Source: Algiphilus sp. (GTDB lineage Bacteria; Pseudomonadota; Gammaproteobacteria; Nevskiales; Nevskiaceae). From it: a stretch of DNA of 34,879 nt. The position numbers and the translations under genes were made by a program. The notes under the pieces are model-generated. The model was given only the letters and a program-made list of their open reading frames with translations, was not told the origin of the DNA and ran no database searches. The stretch covers positions 1 to 34,879 of the forward strand of contig NZ_JAGLEJ010000027.1 of NCBI RefSeq assembly GCF_023145115.1, written 5' to 3'. Below, piece after piece: positions 16,873 to 23,948 of this stretch (the first letter of the stretch is position 1; every line of letters starts with the position of its first letter).

Positions 16873-18264
16873 TTACGCCACGTTGCGCCCGGCCTTGTCG
16901 CCGCTGTCCTGTCCGCTGCCGTTGTCCGGCGGCGGCACCCGGCCGAGGCGCGCGTCGCGCAGGCTCTGGGTATGCGTGGGATCGCCGGTGATGAGGCGGT
17001 CGCCCATCTGGCGGGTGAAGTACTTCCACAGCCAGTTCACGAAGACGCGCAGCCGCTGCTCGCCGTCGATCAGGGCCCGGATGTGCACGAAGGCCCACAG
17101 GAACCAGGCGAGCATGCCGCTGGTCTTGAGCCCGCGCAGATTGCCCACCGCGCGATTGACCCCGATCACCGCCATCGTGCCCCAGTCCCTATAGCGGAAG
17201 GGCTTCATGGGCTTGCCGGCATCGCGCCGCCTGACCGCGTCGGCGATGTAGCGGCCCTGCTGGATGGCGGCCGGCGCGAGCCCCGGTACGTCCCTGCCGG
17301 CGGCGTCGGTCAGCATGGCGAGATCGCCGATGACGAAGATCTCGGGATGCCCGGGCAGCGAGCAGTCCGGTGCCACCTGGATGCGGCCGCCGCGGTCGCG
17401 CGGCGCGCCGGTGGCCTCGGCCAGCACTTCGCCGAACAGCGACGGCCGGACGCCCGCCGCCCACAGCACGGTCGCCGCCTCCATGCGCTCGCTGGCGTCG
17501 CCGCGCCGCACGCGCACGCCCTGCGCATCGACATCCTCGACCATCGCGGAGGTCTGCACTTCCACGCCCAGTGCGGCCAGATGCCGGCGTGCCTCGTCCC
17601 GCAGCCGCTCGGGGTAGACCGGCAGGATGTCCGGACCGCCCTCCAGGAGGACGACGCGCGCATCGCGCGAATTGAAGCTGCGGAAGTCCCGGACCATGGT
17701 CTTGCGCGTCAGCTCGCCGAGGGCGCCGGCCAGCTCGACGCCGGTCGGGCCGCCACCCACCACGACGAAGTTGAGCAGACGCCGGCGCGCGACCGCGTCA
17801 TCGGTCAGCTCGGCGAGTTCGAAGGCGCGGAAGATGCGGCGCCGCATCTGGATGGCGTGCTCGGCGGTCTTCAGTCCCGGCGCGTGCTCGCGCCAGTGAT
17901 CGTTGCCGAAGTAGTTGTGCTTGACGCCGGTGGCCGCAACCAGCAGGTCGTACTGCATGCTGCCGTGCTCGTGGTAGACCACGCGTGCCTTCGGGTCGAC
18001 ATCGAAGACCGTGGTATTGAGCGTGCGGACATTGCCCAGCTTGCGCAGGACGCTGCGCTGCGGATAGGCGATGTCGCCGATGGTCAGCGATCCGGTCGCC
18101 ACCTGGTAGAGCAGCGGCTGGAAGAGGTGGAAGTTGCGCTTGTCGAGCAGGGTGACGCGGTAGCCGGCGCGCCCGAAGCGGCGTGCGGCATGCAGGCCGG
18201 CGAAACCGCCGCCGACGATGACGACGTGCGGACTCGTGGATGCTTGTGGGGAATCGGTGGCCAT
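16873..18264 (-). CDS. ndh: Type II NADH dehydrogenase (NDH-2)
   Basis: Flavoprotein that oxidises NADH and passes electrons to quinone without pumping protons, bound to the inner face of the membrane. 463 residues from the ATG ending at 18264 (a GTG ten codons earlier is possible). Two dinucleotide folds: FAD-binding VVIVGGGFAGLHAARR near residue 15 and NAD-binding VVVGGGPTGVELAGAL around 170. FVIGDLAM is the C-terminal FAD motif. LFQPLLYQVATGSL and AAIQQGRYIA are typical of NDH-2. The C-terminus contains an amphipathic/hydrophobic region (MLAWFLWAFVHIRALIDGEQ) for membrane attachment. A palindrome abutting a -10-like hexamer lies upstream (see 18316-18337). Confidence 0.9.
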   Translation of the reverse strand: MATDSPQASTSPHVVIVGGGFAGLHAARRFGRAGYRVTLLDKRNFHLFQPLLYQVATGSLTIGDIAYPQRSVLRKLGNVRTLNTTVFDVDPKARVVYHEHGSMQYDLLVAATGVKHNYFGNDHWREHAPGLKTAEHAIQMRRRIFRAFELAELTDDAVARRRLLNFVVVGGGPTGVELAGALGELTRKTMVRDFRSFNSRDARVVLLEGGPDILPVYPERLRDEARRHLAALGVEVQTSAMVEDVDAQGVRVRRGDASERMEAATVLWAAGVRPSLFGEVLAEATGAPRDRGGRIQVAPDCSLPGHPEIFVIGDLAMLTDAAGRDVPGLAPAAIQQGRYIADAVRRRDAGKPMKPFRYRDWGTMAVIGVNRAVGNLRGLKTSGMLAWFLWAFVHIRALIDGEQRLRVFVNWLWKYFTRQMGDRLITGDPTHTQSLRDARLGRVPPPDNGSGQDSGDKAGRNVA

Positions 18265-18315
18265 CAAGGGGGCATGTTGCGGTGCACAAGGCACAGCTTA
18301 GCGCGAATGTCCGGG

Positions 18316-18337
18316 CTTATACAGGGTGCCGGCACCC
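18316..18337 (-). promoter_or_regulatory. Possible ndh promoter with operator-like palindrome
   Basis: On the minus strand a perfect 14-bp palindrome (GGGTGCCGGCACCC, 18324-18337) is followed two bases later by TATAAG (18316-18321), a possible -10. The palindrome would occupy the -35/-10 spacer, a common position for a repressor operator. No clear -35 is visible. The predicted start is about 45 nt before the ndh ATG. Confidence 0.3.
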
Positions 18338-18433
18338 GCCCGCGGGCATCACGCGGGCAGCCGGATACCCGGTTTCCCGTTCGCATTCAGCGGTTTGCCG
18401 GGCCGGGAGTGTCGGACGCCGGCGCGCCGACCG

Positions 18434-19291
18434 TCAGCCATCATTGGCCGCTACCAGCGGCAGCGCCGCGCGCTGAGCTGCGGCGATGTCGGGATGGCGC
18501 GCGGCCAGCCAGCGCTCCTGGAAGCAGTAGCGCGCCACGCGGGCGACATCATGGATGTACCAGGCGTTGACCGAACCGCCCACGAAGGCACCGATCACCG
18601 GCGCGGCGGACGCCGCCTTGCGCCAGCCGAGGTGCACCGACAGGGTTCGCGCCAGGTTGCTCATGCTGTAGGTCGCAGCCTCCTTGGCGAGCTCGCGCTC
18701 GGCGGCGCGCTCCACCCCGTCGCGCCAGGCCGCCTCCAGCGTGCCGTCAAGCAGGCCGGCGGCGCGAAGCCCGGCAATGGCCTGCGCCTTCTCGTCGCTG
18801 CTGTTGGCCGAGGCGGCCGCGAACACCGACAGCACGACGCCGTCCTCGGCGTGCTGCAGGCGCGCCTCGCCGTAGCACAGCCCGACCCGCTGGATGGTCC
18901 GCAGCGCCAGCACCAGCACGCTGGGCACATCCAGCACCATGCCGGCGGTGCCGGCGACCCCGAAGACGGCGCCGCCGGCACCGCCGAGCATCAGCGCACG
19001 CCGCTGCACCCATCCGGCCAGTCGATCGCACTCGGCAAGGGGCAGCGCGCGCATTGCGGCGGCATCGTCGACACCGGCACGCGCCAGCAGGGCGCGATTG
19101 CCGTCGGCGCGCGATGCCGCCTGGCGGGCCGCACCGAGCGCCTGGCGCAGCACCGCGGGTGGCACCGCGGTCTGCACCGCCCGACTCGCCGGCCCGGCGG
19201 CCCGGCCGAACCAGCGCGTGGCCGGGCCGGGCGGGCGGCCCTGCCATTCGCGGATTGCGTCCAGCACCGCCGTTTCGTAATCGTTGAGCAC
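18434..19291 (-). CDS. EcsC family protein
   Basis: 285-residue protein of the EcsC family, named after a Bacillus gene linked to an ABC exporter; the biochemical function is unknown. Recognised from the helical pattern near the start (LNDYETAVLDAIREWQG), the glycine-rich hydrophobic segment GGAGGAVFGVAGTAGMVLDVP, the LRTIQRVGLCYG stretch, and the late VIGAFVGGSVNAWYIHDVARVARYCFQERWL, which is diagnostic. The glycine-rich hydrophobic stretches suggest membrane association. The GTG ending at 19291 is chosen because GGAGG lies 8 nt upstream; an in-frame ATG at 19315 has no such site. Divergent from the NRDE gene across about 100 nt that contains an inverted repeat at 19311-19324. Confidence 0.82.
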   Translation of the reverse strand: MLNDYETAVLDAIREWQGRPPGPATRWFGRAAGPASRAVQTAVPPAVLRQALGAARQAASRADGNRALLARAGVDDAAAMRALPLAECDRLAGWVQRRALMLGGAGGAVFGVAGTAGMVLDVPSVLVLALRTIQRVGLCYGEARLQHAEDGVVLSVFAAASANSSDEKAQAIAGLRAAGLLDGTLEAAWRDGVERAAERELAKEAATYSMSNLARTLSVHLGWRKAASAAPVIGAFVGGSVNAWYIHDVARVARYCFQERWLAARHPDIAAAQRAALPLVAANDG

Positions 19292-19393
19292 GCCGCGTGC
19301 CTCCGGTCGGATCATCCCGATGATACGCTCGCGCCTCGCCGAGACGGGAAGCCCCGCCCCCATGTCCGACTCCGCAACCGCGTATGTCCGCGC

Positions 19394-20161
19394 ATGTGCC
19401 TGATCGCCGTCGCCTGGCAGGCCCTGCCCGGCACGCCGCTGGTGGTCGCCGCCAACCGTGACGAATTCCACGCACGCGCGGCCACCGCCGCCGCACCGTG
19501 GGACGATGCACCGCAGGTCTTCGGGGGACGCGACCGCGTGCAGGGTGGCGGCTGGCTGGCGGTGAACGCGCAGGCGCAGCGGCTGGCGGCGGTCACCAAC
19601 GTTCGACGCATGGTACCCCCGGACCCCGAGGCCCCCTCGCGTGGCCGGCTGGTCGCAGACTTCGCGCGCGCGCGCACCGCCGTTGCCGGCTTCCTCGACG
19701 CGCTGCACGGCGACGCCCCGCGCTACGCCGGATTCAACCTTCTGCTCTGGGATGGCGCGGCCATGCGCTTCGCCACCAACCATCCGGAACCGTCGGTGCA
19801 GCCGCTTTCCCCGGGGCTGCATCTGGTGTCCAACGCATCGCTGGATACGCCATGGCCCAAGGCCGAGCGCCTGAGGACGGCGATGACCGACTGGCTCGCA
19901 CTGGCCGAACCGCGCCGGACGCCGGAGCCGCTGTTCGAGGCGCTGGCCGACCGAAGGCAGGCGCCGGATGCGGCGCTGCCCGACACCGGGGTCGGCCTCG
20001 CCCACGAGCGCATGCTGTCGCCGCCCTTCATCGTCAGCCCCGGCTACGGCACCCGCGCCAGCACCGTGGTCATGGCGCACGACGACGGCGGCATCGATTT
20101 CATCGAGCGCCGCTTCGATGCCGAGGGTGCGTGCGTCGGCGAGACGCATGAACACCTGTGA
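19394..20161 (+). CDS. NRDE/TANGO2 family protein
   Basis: 255-residue member of the NRDE (TANGO2) family, bacterial relatives of a eukaryotic protein linked to heme and lipid homeostasis; the biochemical role is unsettled. The hallmark NRDEF is present (VVAANRDEFHARA), and the protein begins Met-Cys (MCLIAVAW), so Cys2 could act as an N-terminal nucleophile as in Ntn hydrolases. This Met-Cys start, and not an earlier one, is what fixes the ATG at 19394, although no ribosome site is obvious. Other family features are GGRDRVQGGGWLAVN, LVSNASLDTPWPKAERLR and a C-terminal GTRASTVV. It is followed 67 nt later by ogt on the same strand. Confidence 0.88.
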   Translation: MCLIAVAWQALPGTPLVVAANRDEFHARAATAAAPWDDAPQVFGGRDRVQGGGWLAVNAQAQRLAAVTNVRRMVPPDPEAPSRGRLVADFARARTAVAGFLDALHGDAPRYAGFNLLLWDGAAMRFATNHPEPSVQPLSPGLHLVSNASLDTPWPKAERLRTAMTDWLALAEPRRTPEPLFEALADRRQAPDAALPDTGVGLAHERMLSPPFIVSPGYGTRASTVVMAHDDGGIDFIERRFDAEGACVGETHEHL

Positions 20162-20228
20162 CCCGCGTGCTGGAACGGACGATCGCTTCGGCGTAGCCTC
20201 CCGGCATCGCCGACGCACGCGCCCGACC

Positions 20229-20804
20229 ATGTCCGCCACCCCGTCCGACCCCGCCATGCGCCGGGTCACCTTCGACAGCCCGCTGGGCCCGCTGACCGCC
20301 GGCGCGGTCGATGACGGCGTCTGCCTGCTCGGCTTCGCCGATCGGGAGAAGGTGGACCGCGCGCCGCGGGATCTGCGCGCCTGGCTCGGCGGAACGGCCG
20401 GCGCCCGCGCCGAGCGCCATCTCGACCAGCTGCAGACCGAGCTCGCCGCCTACTTCCGGGGCCGGCTCACCACCTTCACGGTGCCGCTGGTCACGCCCGG
20501 CACCGCGTTCCAGCGCGCCGTCTGGGAAGCGCTGCGCGCCATTCCCTACGCCGCCACCTGCAGCTACCGGGATATCGCCACCGCGGTCGGCAATCCGGGC
20601 GCGGTGCGCGCCGTGGGCACCACCAACGGGCGCAACCGCATCGCGCTGGTGATTCCGTGCCATCGCGTCATCAATGCCGGCGGCGGCCTGGGCGGCTACG
20701 GCGGCGGACTCGACCGCAAGCGCTGGTTGCTCGACCTGGAACGCAGCACCGCCGCCAGCGCGACGACCGCACCGCTGCCCAGCACCACCGCCGCCACGCC
20801 GTAG
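20229..20804 (+). CDS. ogt: Methylated-DNA-protein cysteine methyltransferase
   Basis: Suicide repair protein that removes methyl groups from O6-methylguanine onto its own cysteine. 191 residues. The active-site motif IPCHRVI is intact with acceptor C144, preceded by the helix-turn-helix region SYRDIATAVGNPGAVRAVG and the asparagine hinge TTNGRNRIALV, and followed by GGYGGGLDRKRWLLDLE. The length fits the Ogt type without an Ada regulatory domain. After the conserved end (about residue 172) there is a low-complexity Ala/Thr/Pro tail. Its coding DNA is antisense to the last helix of the convergent MFS gene, so the 3' ends overlap by 109 nt. Confidence 0.93.
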   Translation: MSATPSDPAMRRVTFDSPLGPLTAGAVDDGVCLLGFADREKVDRAPRDLRAWLGGTAGARAERHLDQLQTELAAYFRGRLTTFTVPLVTPGTAFQRAVWEALRAIPYAATCSYRDIATAVGNPGAVRAVGTTNGRNRIALVIPCHRVINAGGGLGGYGGGLDRKRWLLDLERSTAASATTAPLPSTTAATP

Positions 20805-21884
20805 AGTCCGCCGGTCCCGAAGGCGCTCGCCACCGGCTTGCGCCAGCAGTGGCGACGCGAACTGGCCCATGAAGAAGGCCGTCGTCATCCAGCCCAGCGC
20901 GCGCCCGCGCAGCGCCGGCTCGCTGCGCTGCACGGCCCAATGGTTCAGGTTGGGCAGCATGAAGCCGAGCCCCAGCCCGGCGATCAGCAGACCGGCGAGG
21001 AAGGGCGGCAGATCGGCGCTGACCGCGACCACGGCGTAGCCGCCGCCCAGGAAGCCGCAGGTGATGGCCACCATGCCGATCGAGGACACCCGCGCGCGCA
21101 CCCGCCGGAACAGCGTGCCGGAGAGCATGGCCGCGATATTGGCCAGCGCCACCGCCGCGCCCACCCATCCGGCACTGGCGCCGAAGCGCTCGGCCAGCAG
21201 GAAGGGCATGTAGACCGGCATCAGGTAGAACAGCGCCATGCCCAGAAAGGCCAGCGCGCAGACCCCGCCCACCTGCCGCGCCACCCGCCCCGCCGGGGCC
21301 GTGTCATCGGCATCGCCGCCGCCGCGCGCGGGGCGCGATTCGGGCAGCCGCCGCACCGCCGGCACCAGCAGCAACGCGAGCAGATAGACGCCGAAGGCCA
21401 CCCGCCAGTGGATCTCCGCCGCCAGCCCGCCGAGCAGCACGAAGATCACGCCACCACCTGCCATGAAGGCCCCCTGCATGCCGAGCAGGCGCGCCTGCTC
21501 GCCGTCCCGGCTGCCGTCGGCGATCATGGTCGTGGTGGCGGTCATCAGGCAGGCGATGCCGATGCCCAGCCCGGCGCGCGATGCCAGCAGCCACGGCAGC
21601 GACGGTGCCAGCGCTCCCGCACCGCCGGCAACGATGTAGAGCAGCAGGCCGAAGCCCATCACCGGCTTGCGACCGCGCGCGTCGCAGGCCTTCCCCGCCA
21701 GCGGCGCCACCAGCACGATCACCAGCGCCGGCAGGGTCAGGACCAGCCGCGTCAGGAAGCCGGCGTGCGGCGTATCGGCGAAGTGCGCGGCGATCGCGGT
21801 CAGGGTCGGCGTGATGGTGGCCGCGGCCATCACCGTCAGGGTGCTGCACAGGAGCAGCGTCAGCGAGCGCGACAGCACCGGCAT
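20696..21884 (-). pseudogene. MFS transporter, frameshifted before its last transmembrane helix
   Basis: Major facilitator superfamily exporter of about 395 residues if repaired. The start at 21884 gives MPVLSRSLTLLLCSTLTVMA, TM helices 1-6 with the DARGRKPVMG loop between TM2 and TM3, and TM7-11 ending GWMTTAFFMGQFASPLLA. After that the frame changes to an Arg/Gly-rich sequence antisense to ogt with no stop until 20100. In the +1 frame the same DNA reads ASAFGTGGLYGVAAVVLGSG and on to a clear TM12, with a stop at 20696-20698. A single-base indel therefore lies at about 20834-20846. It may be a sequencing error, a real mutation, or (less likely) programmed frameshifting. Substrate unknown. 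Probable fourth gene of the slt-cca-pteridine reductase operon (27-nt gap). Confidence 0.75.
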
Positions 21885-21911
21885 CAGCGCCCGCCTCGGT
21901 GCCGCGCGATG

Positions 21912-22655
21912 TTAGGAAAGACGCAGGCCACCGTCGACCGGCAGCACCGCACCGGTGACGTAGGCGGCGTCCCCGGACAGCAGGAAGCGCACCGCGCGCG
22001 CAATGTCCTCGGGCTCGCCGAGCCGCTGCATCGGAATGCGCGCGCGCTCGGCCTCGCGCTGATCGTCGGCGAGGGGCGACTGGGTCGCCCACAGGATGTG
22101 GCCGGGTGCGACGCCGTTGACGCGCACGCGCGGCGCCAGCTCCAGCGCCAGCGCCTCGGTGACGGTCCACAGTCCGCTCTTGGCCGCGAAGTACGGGGCG
22201 TAGCCGCTGCGCACGTGCCGCGCCAGGGTGTCGATGATGTTGACGGCCGCGCGCGCGCTGTCCTGCCGGGCGAAGGCCTGCAGCGCCTCGAGCGGCGCCT
22301 TGAGGTTGGAGGACAGCAGATCCTCGACCTGATCGGGGCGCATGTCCGGAAGCGGCGTGCGCAGATAGCTCGAGGCATTGTTGACCAGGGCGTCGAGCCG
22401 CCCCCAGACCGCGGCGGCCTCGTCGACCGCGCGCGCCGCCGCACCGGTTTCTGCGAAATCGGCCATCACCAGCGCCGTGCTGTCGTCGCGCGCGGCCGCC
22501 AGCTCCGCACGCAGCGCCTCGGCCTCGTTCCGGCTGCCGCGGCAGTGCAGCACCACGCGCCAGCCATCGGCGTGCAGCAGGCGGGCGATGCACGCGCCGA
22601 TGCGGCGCGCCGCGCCGGTCACGAGAACCACCGGTGCCTCGGCTGAAGCGCTCAT
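21912..22655 (-). CDS. Pteridine reductase (SDR family, PTR1/FolM-like)
   Basis: 247-residue short-chain dehydrogenase/reductase. The cofactor motif TGAARRIG with its double arginine favours NADPH and is typical of pteridine/dihydrofolate reductases. NNASSYLRTPL follows, and the usual catalytic serine is replaced by aspartate in NIIDTLARH, as in Leishmania PTR1, with Y-x3-K as YFAAK. GVAPGHILW and GAVLPVDGG complete the fold. The likely reaction is NADPH-dependent reduction of dihydropterins or dihydrofolate, as for FolM. Located 63 nt after cca, in the slt-cca-reductase-MFS run. Substrate assignment is by family pattern; a general carbonyl reductase cannot be excluded. Confidence 0.82.
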   Translation of the reverse strand: MSASAEAPVVLVTGAARRIGACIARLLHADGWRVVLHCRGSRNEAEALRAELAAARDDSTALVMADFAETGAAARAVDEAAAVWGRLDALVNNASSYLRTPLPDMRPDQVEDLLSSNLKAPLEALQAFARQDSARAAVNIIDTLARHVRSGYAPYFAAKSGLWTVTEALALELAPRVRVNGVAPGHILWATQSPLADDQREAERARIPMQRLGEPEDIARAVRFLLSGDAAYVTGAVLPVDGGLRLS

Positions 22656-22718
22656 GTCACCCCGGATGTACGGTCATGCGATGCACCGCATTGTGGCAGT
22701 CGCGCCGGGGCTGCGCCC

Positions 22719-23948
22719 TCATGACCCGGCGCTGTCGCGCAACGCGGCGAGCGCCCGCTCGCGCGCGGCGCGCAGCTGCCCGCCGATCTCGGGGCCCTGC
22801 ATCCCGGGCGCGATGACGTCGCGCGCCTGCACGCCCAGCACGCGCTCGCGCGCGGCGCGCAGATAGTCGACGCTGGGGTACGGATCATCGTCGTGCCCGA
22901 GCCGTCCCCGCGCGTCGGCGGCGCACGCGGCCAGGGCGTGCTCGAAGAAATCGCCGTCGCGCAGCCCCCGCAGCGCCTCGACCAGGCGCAGCAGCGTGGC
23001 CGGCCGCAGCTCGCGGGCGCGGTGAACCTCGATGTGGCGCCGGCACACGGCGAGCGCCAGATCGCGCTGCGTGGCCGGCACGCGCAGGCGCTCGCATAAG
23101 GCGCGCACCAGCGGCTCGCCGGCGTGCTCGTGGCCGGGGTGCCGGGGCAACACGTCGGAAGGCGTCTCCGCCTTGCCGAGATCGTGCAGCAGCACCGCGA
23201 CGCGCACCGGCAGGGCCGCACCGGCGGCAGCGGCGGCGTCGAGCGCCATGCCGAGATGCACCCCGGTATCGATCTCGGGATGGTAGTCCGCACGCTGCGG
23301 CACGCCGAAGAGGCGATCGACTTCCGGCATCAGCGCCGCCAGTGCCCCGCTCTCGCGCAGCGTGGCGATGTAGACCGAGGGCCGGTCGTGCATCAGTGCG
23401 CGCTCGGTCTCGCGCCAGACACGCTCGGGCGCCAGTGCCGCCATCTCGCCGCGCGCGACGATCTCACGCATCAACGCCATGGTCTCGTCGGCGATGCGGA
23501 ACCCCAGCGGCGCGAAGCGGGTGGCGAAGCGCGCCACGCGCAGCACGCGCAGCGGATCCTCGACGAAGGCGGGCGACACGTGCCGCAGGACGCGCGCCGC
23601 AAGATCGGCCTGCCCGCCGCATGGATCGATCAGCGTGCCGTCGGCATCCTCGGCGATGGCGTTGACGGTGAGATCCCGCCGCGTCAGATCCGCCTCCAGC
23701 GTCACATCCGGCGACGCGTCGACCACGAAGCCGCGATAGCCGCGACCGGACTTGCGCTCGGTACGCGCCAGCGCATGCTCCTCCCCGGTCTCCGGATGCA
23801 GGAACACCGGGAAGTCGCGCCCCACCGCGCGGTAGCCCGCGGCCTCCATTTCGGCCTGCGAGGCGCCCACCACCACCCAGTCGCGTTCGCGCACCGGAAG
23901 TCCCAGCAGTCGATCGCGGACCGCGCCGCCGACCAGGTAGCGCTGCAT
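22719..23948 (-). CDS. cca: CCA-adding enzyme (tRNA nucleotidyltransferase)
   Basis: Adds or repairs the 3'-terminal CCA of tRNAs. 409 residues, E. coli-type class II enzyme. N-terminal YLVGGAVRDRLLGLPV; the catalytic carboxylates in ERDWVVVG (E21 and D23, where E. coli has two aspartates); GRDFPVFLHPETGEEHALAR; RRDLTVNAIAED; and EDPLRVLRVARFATRFAPLG with the nucleotide-selecting arginines downstream. An HD phosphohydrolase domain follows (LLHDLGKAETP, about residue 255), as in E. coli Cca, where it has phosphatase and phosphodiesterase activity. The ATG shares its A with the slt stop (TGATG), so the two are translationally coupled. Confidence 0.96.
   Translation of the reverse strand: MQRYLVGGAVRDRLLGLPVRERDWVVVGASQAEMEAAGYRAVGRDFPVFLHPETGEEHALARTERKSGRGYRGFVVDASPDVTLEADLTRRDLTVNAIAEDADGTLIDPCGGQADLAARVLRHVSPAFVEDPLRVLRVARFATRFAPLGFRIADETMALMREIVARGEMAALAPERVWRETERALMHDRPSVYIATLRESGALAALMPEVDRLFGVPQRADYHPEIDTGVHLGMALDAAAAAGAALPVRVAVLLHDLGKAETPSDVLPRHPGHEHAGEPLVRALCERLRVPATQRDLALAVCRRHIEVHRARELRPATLLRLVEALRGLRDGDFFEHALAACAADARGRLGHDDDPYPSVDYLRAARERVLGVQARDVIAPGMQGPEIGGQLRAARERALAALRDSAGS

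Noticed and set aside
20100..20695. C-terminal extension of the MFS protein by about 200 residues
   Set aside because: This is antisense to ogt with biased composition; the true last helix lies in the +1 frame, so it is a frameshift artefact and not a fusion.
23880..23890. Asp-to-Glu change at the first catalytic carboxylate of Cca (E21)
   Set aside because: The change is conservative, still ligates metal, and I believe ERDW occurs in other gammaproteobacterial Cca proteins, so it is probably not unusual.
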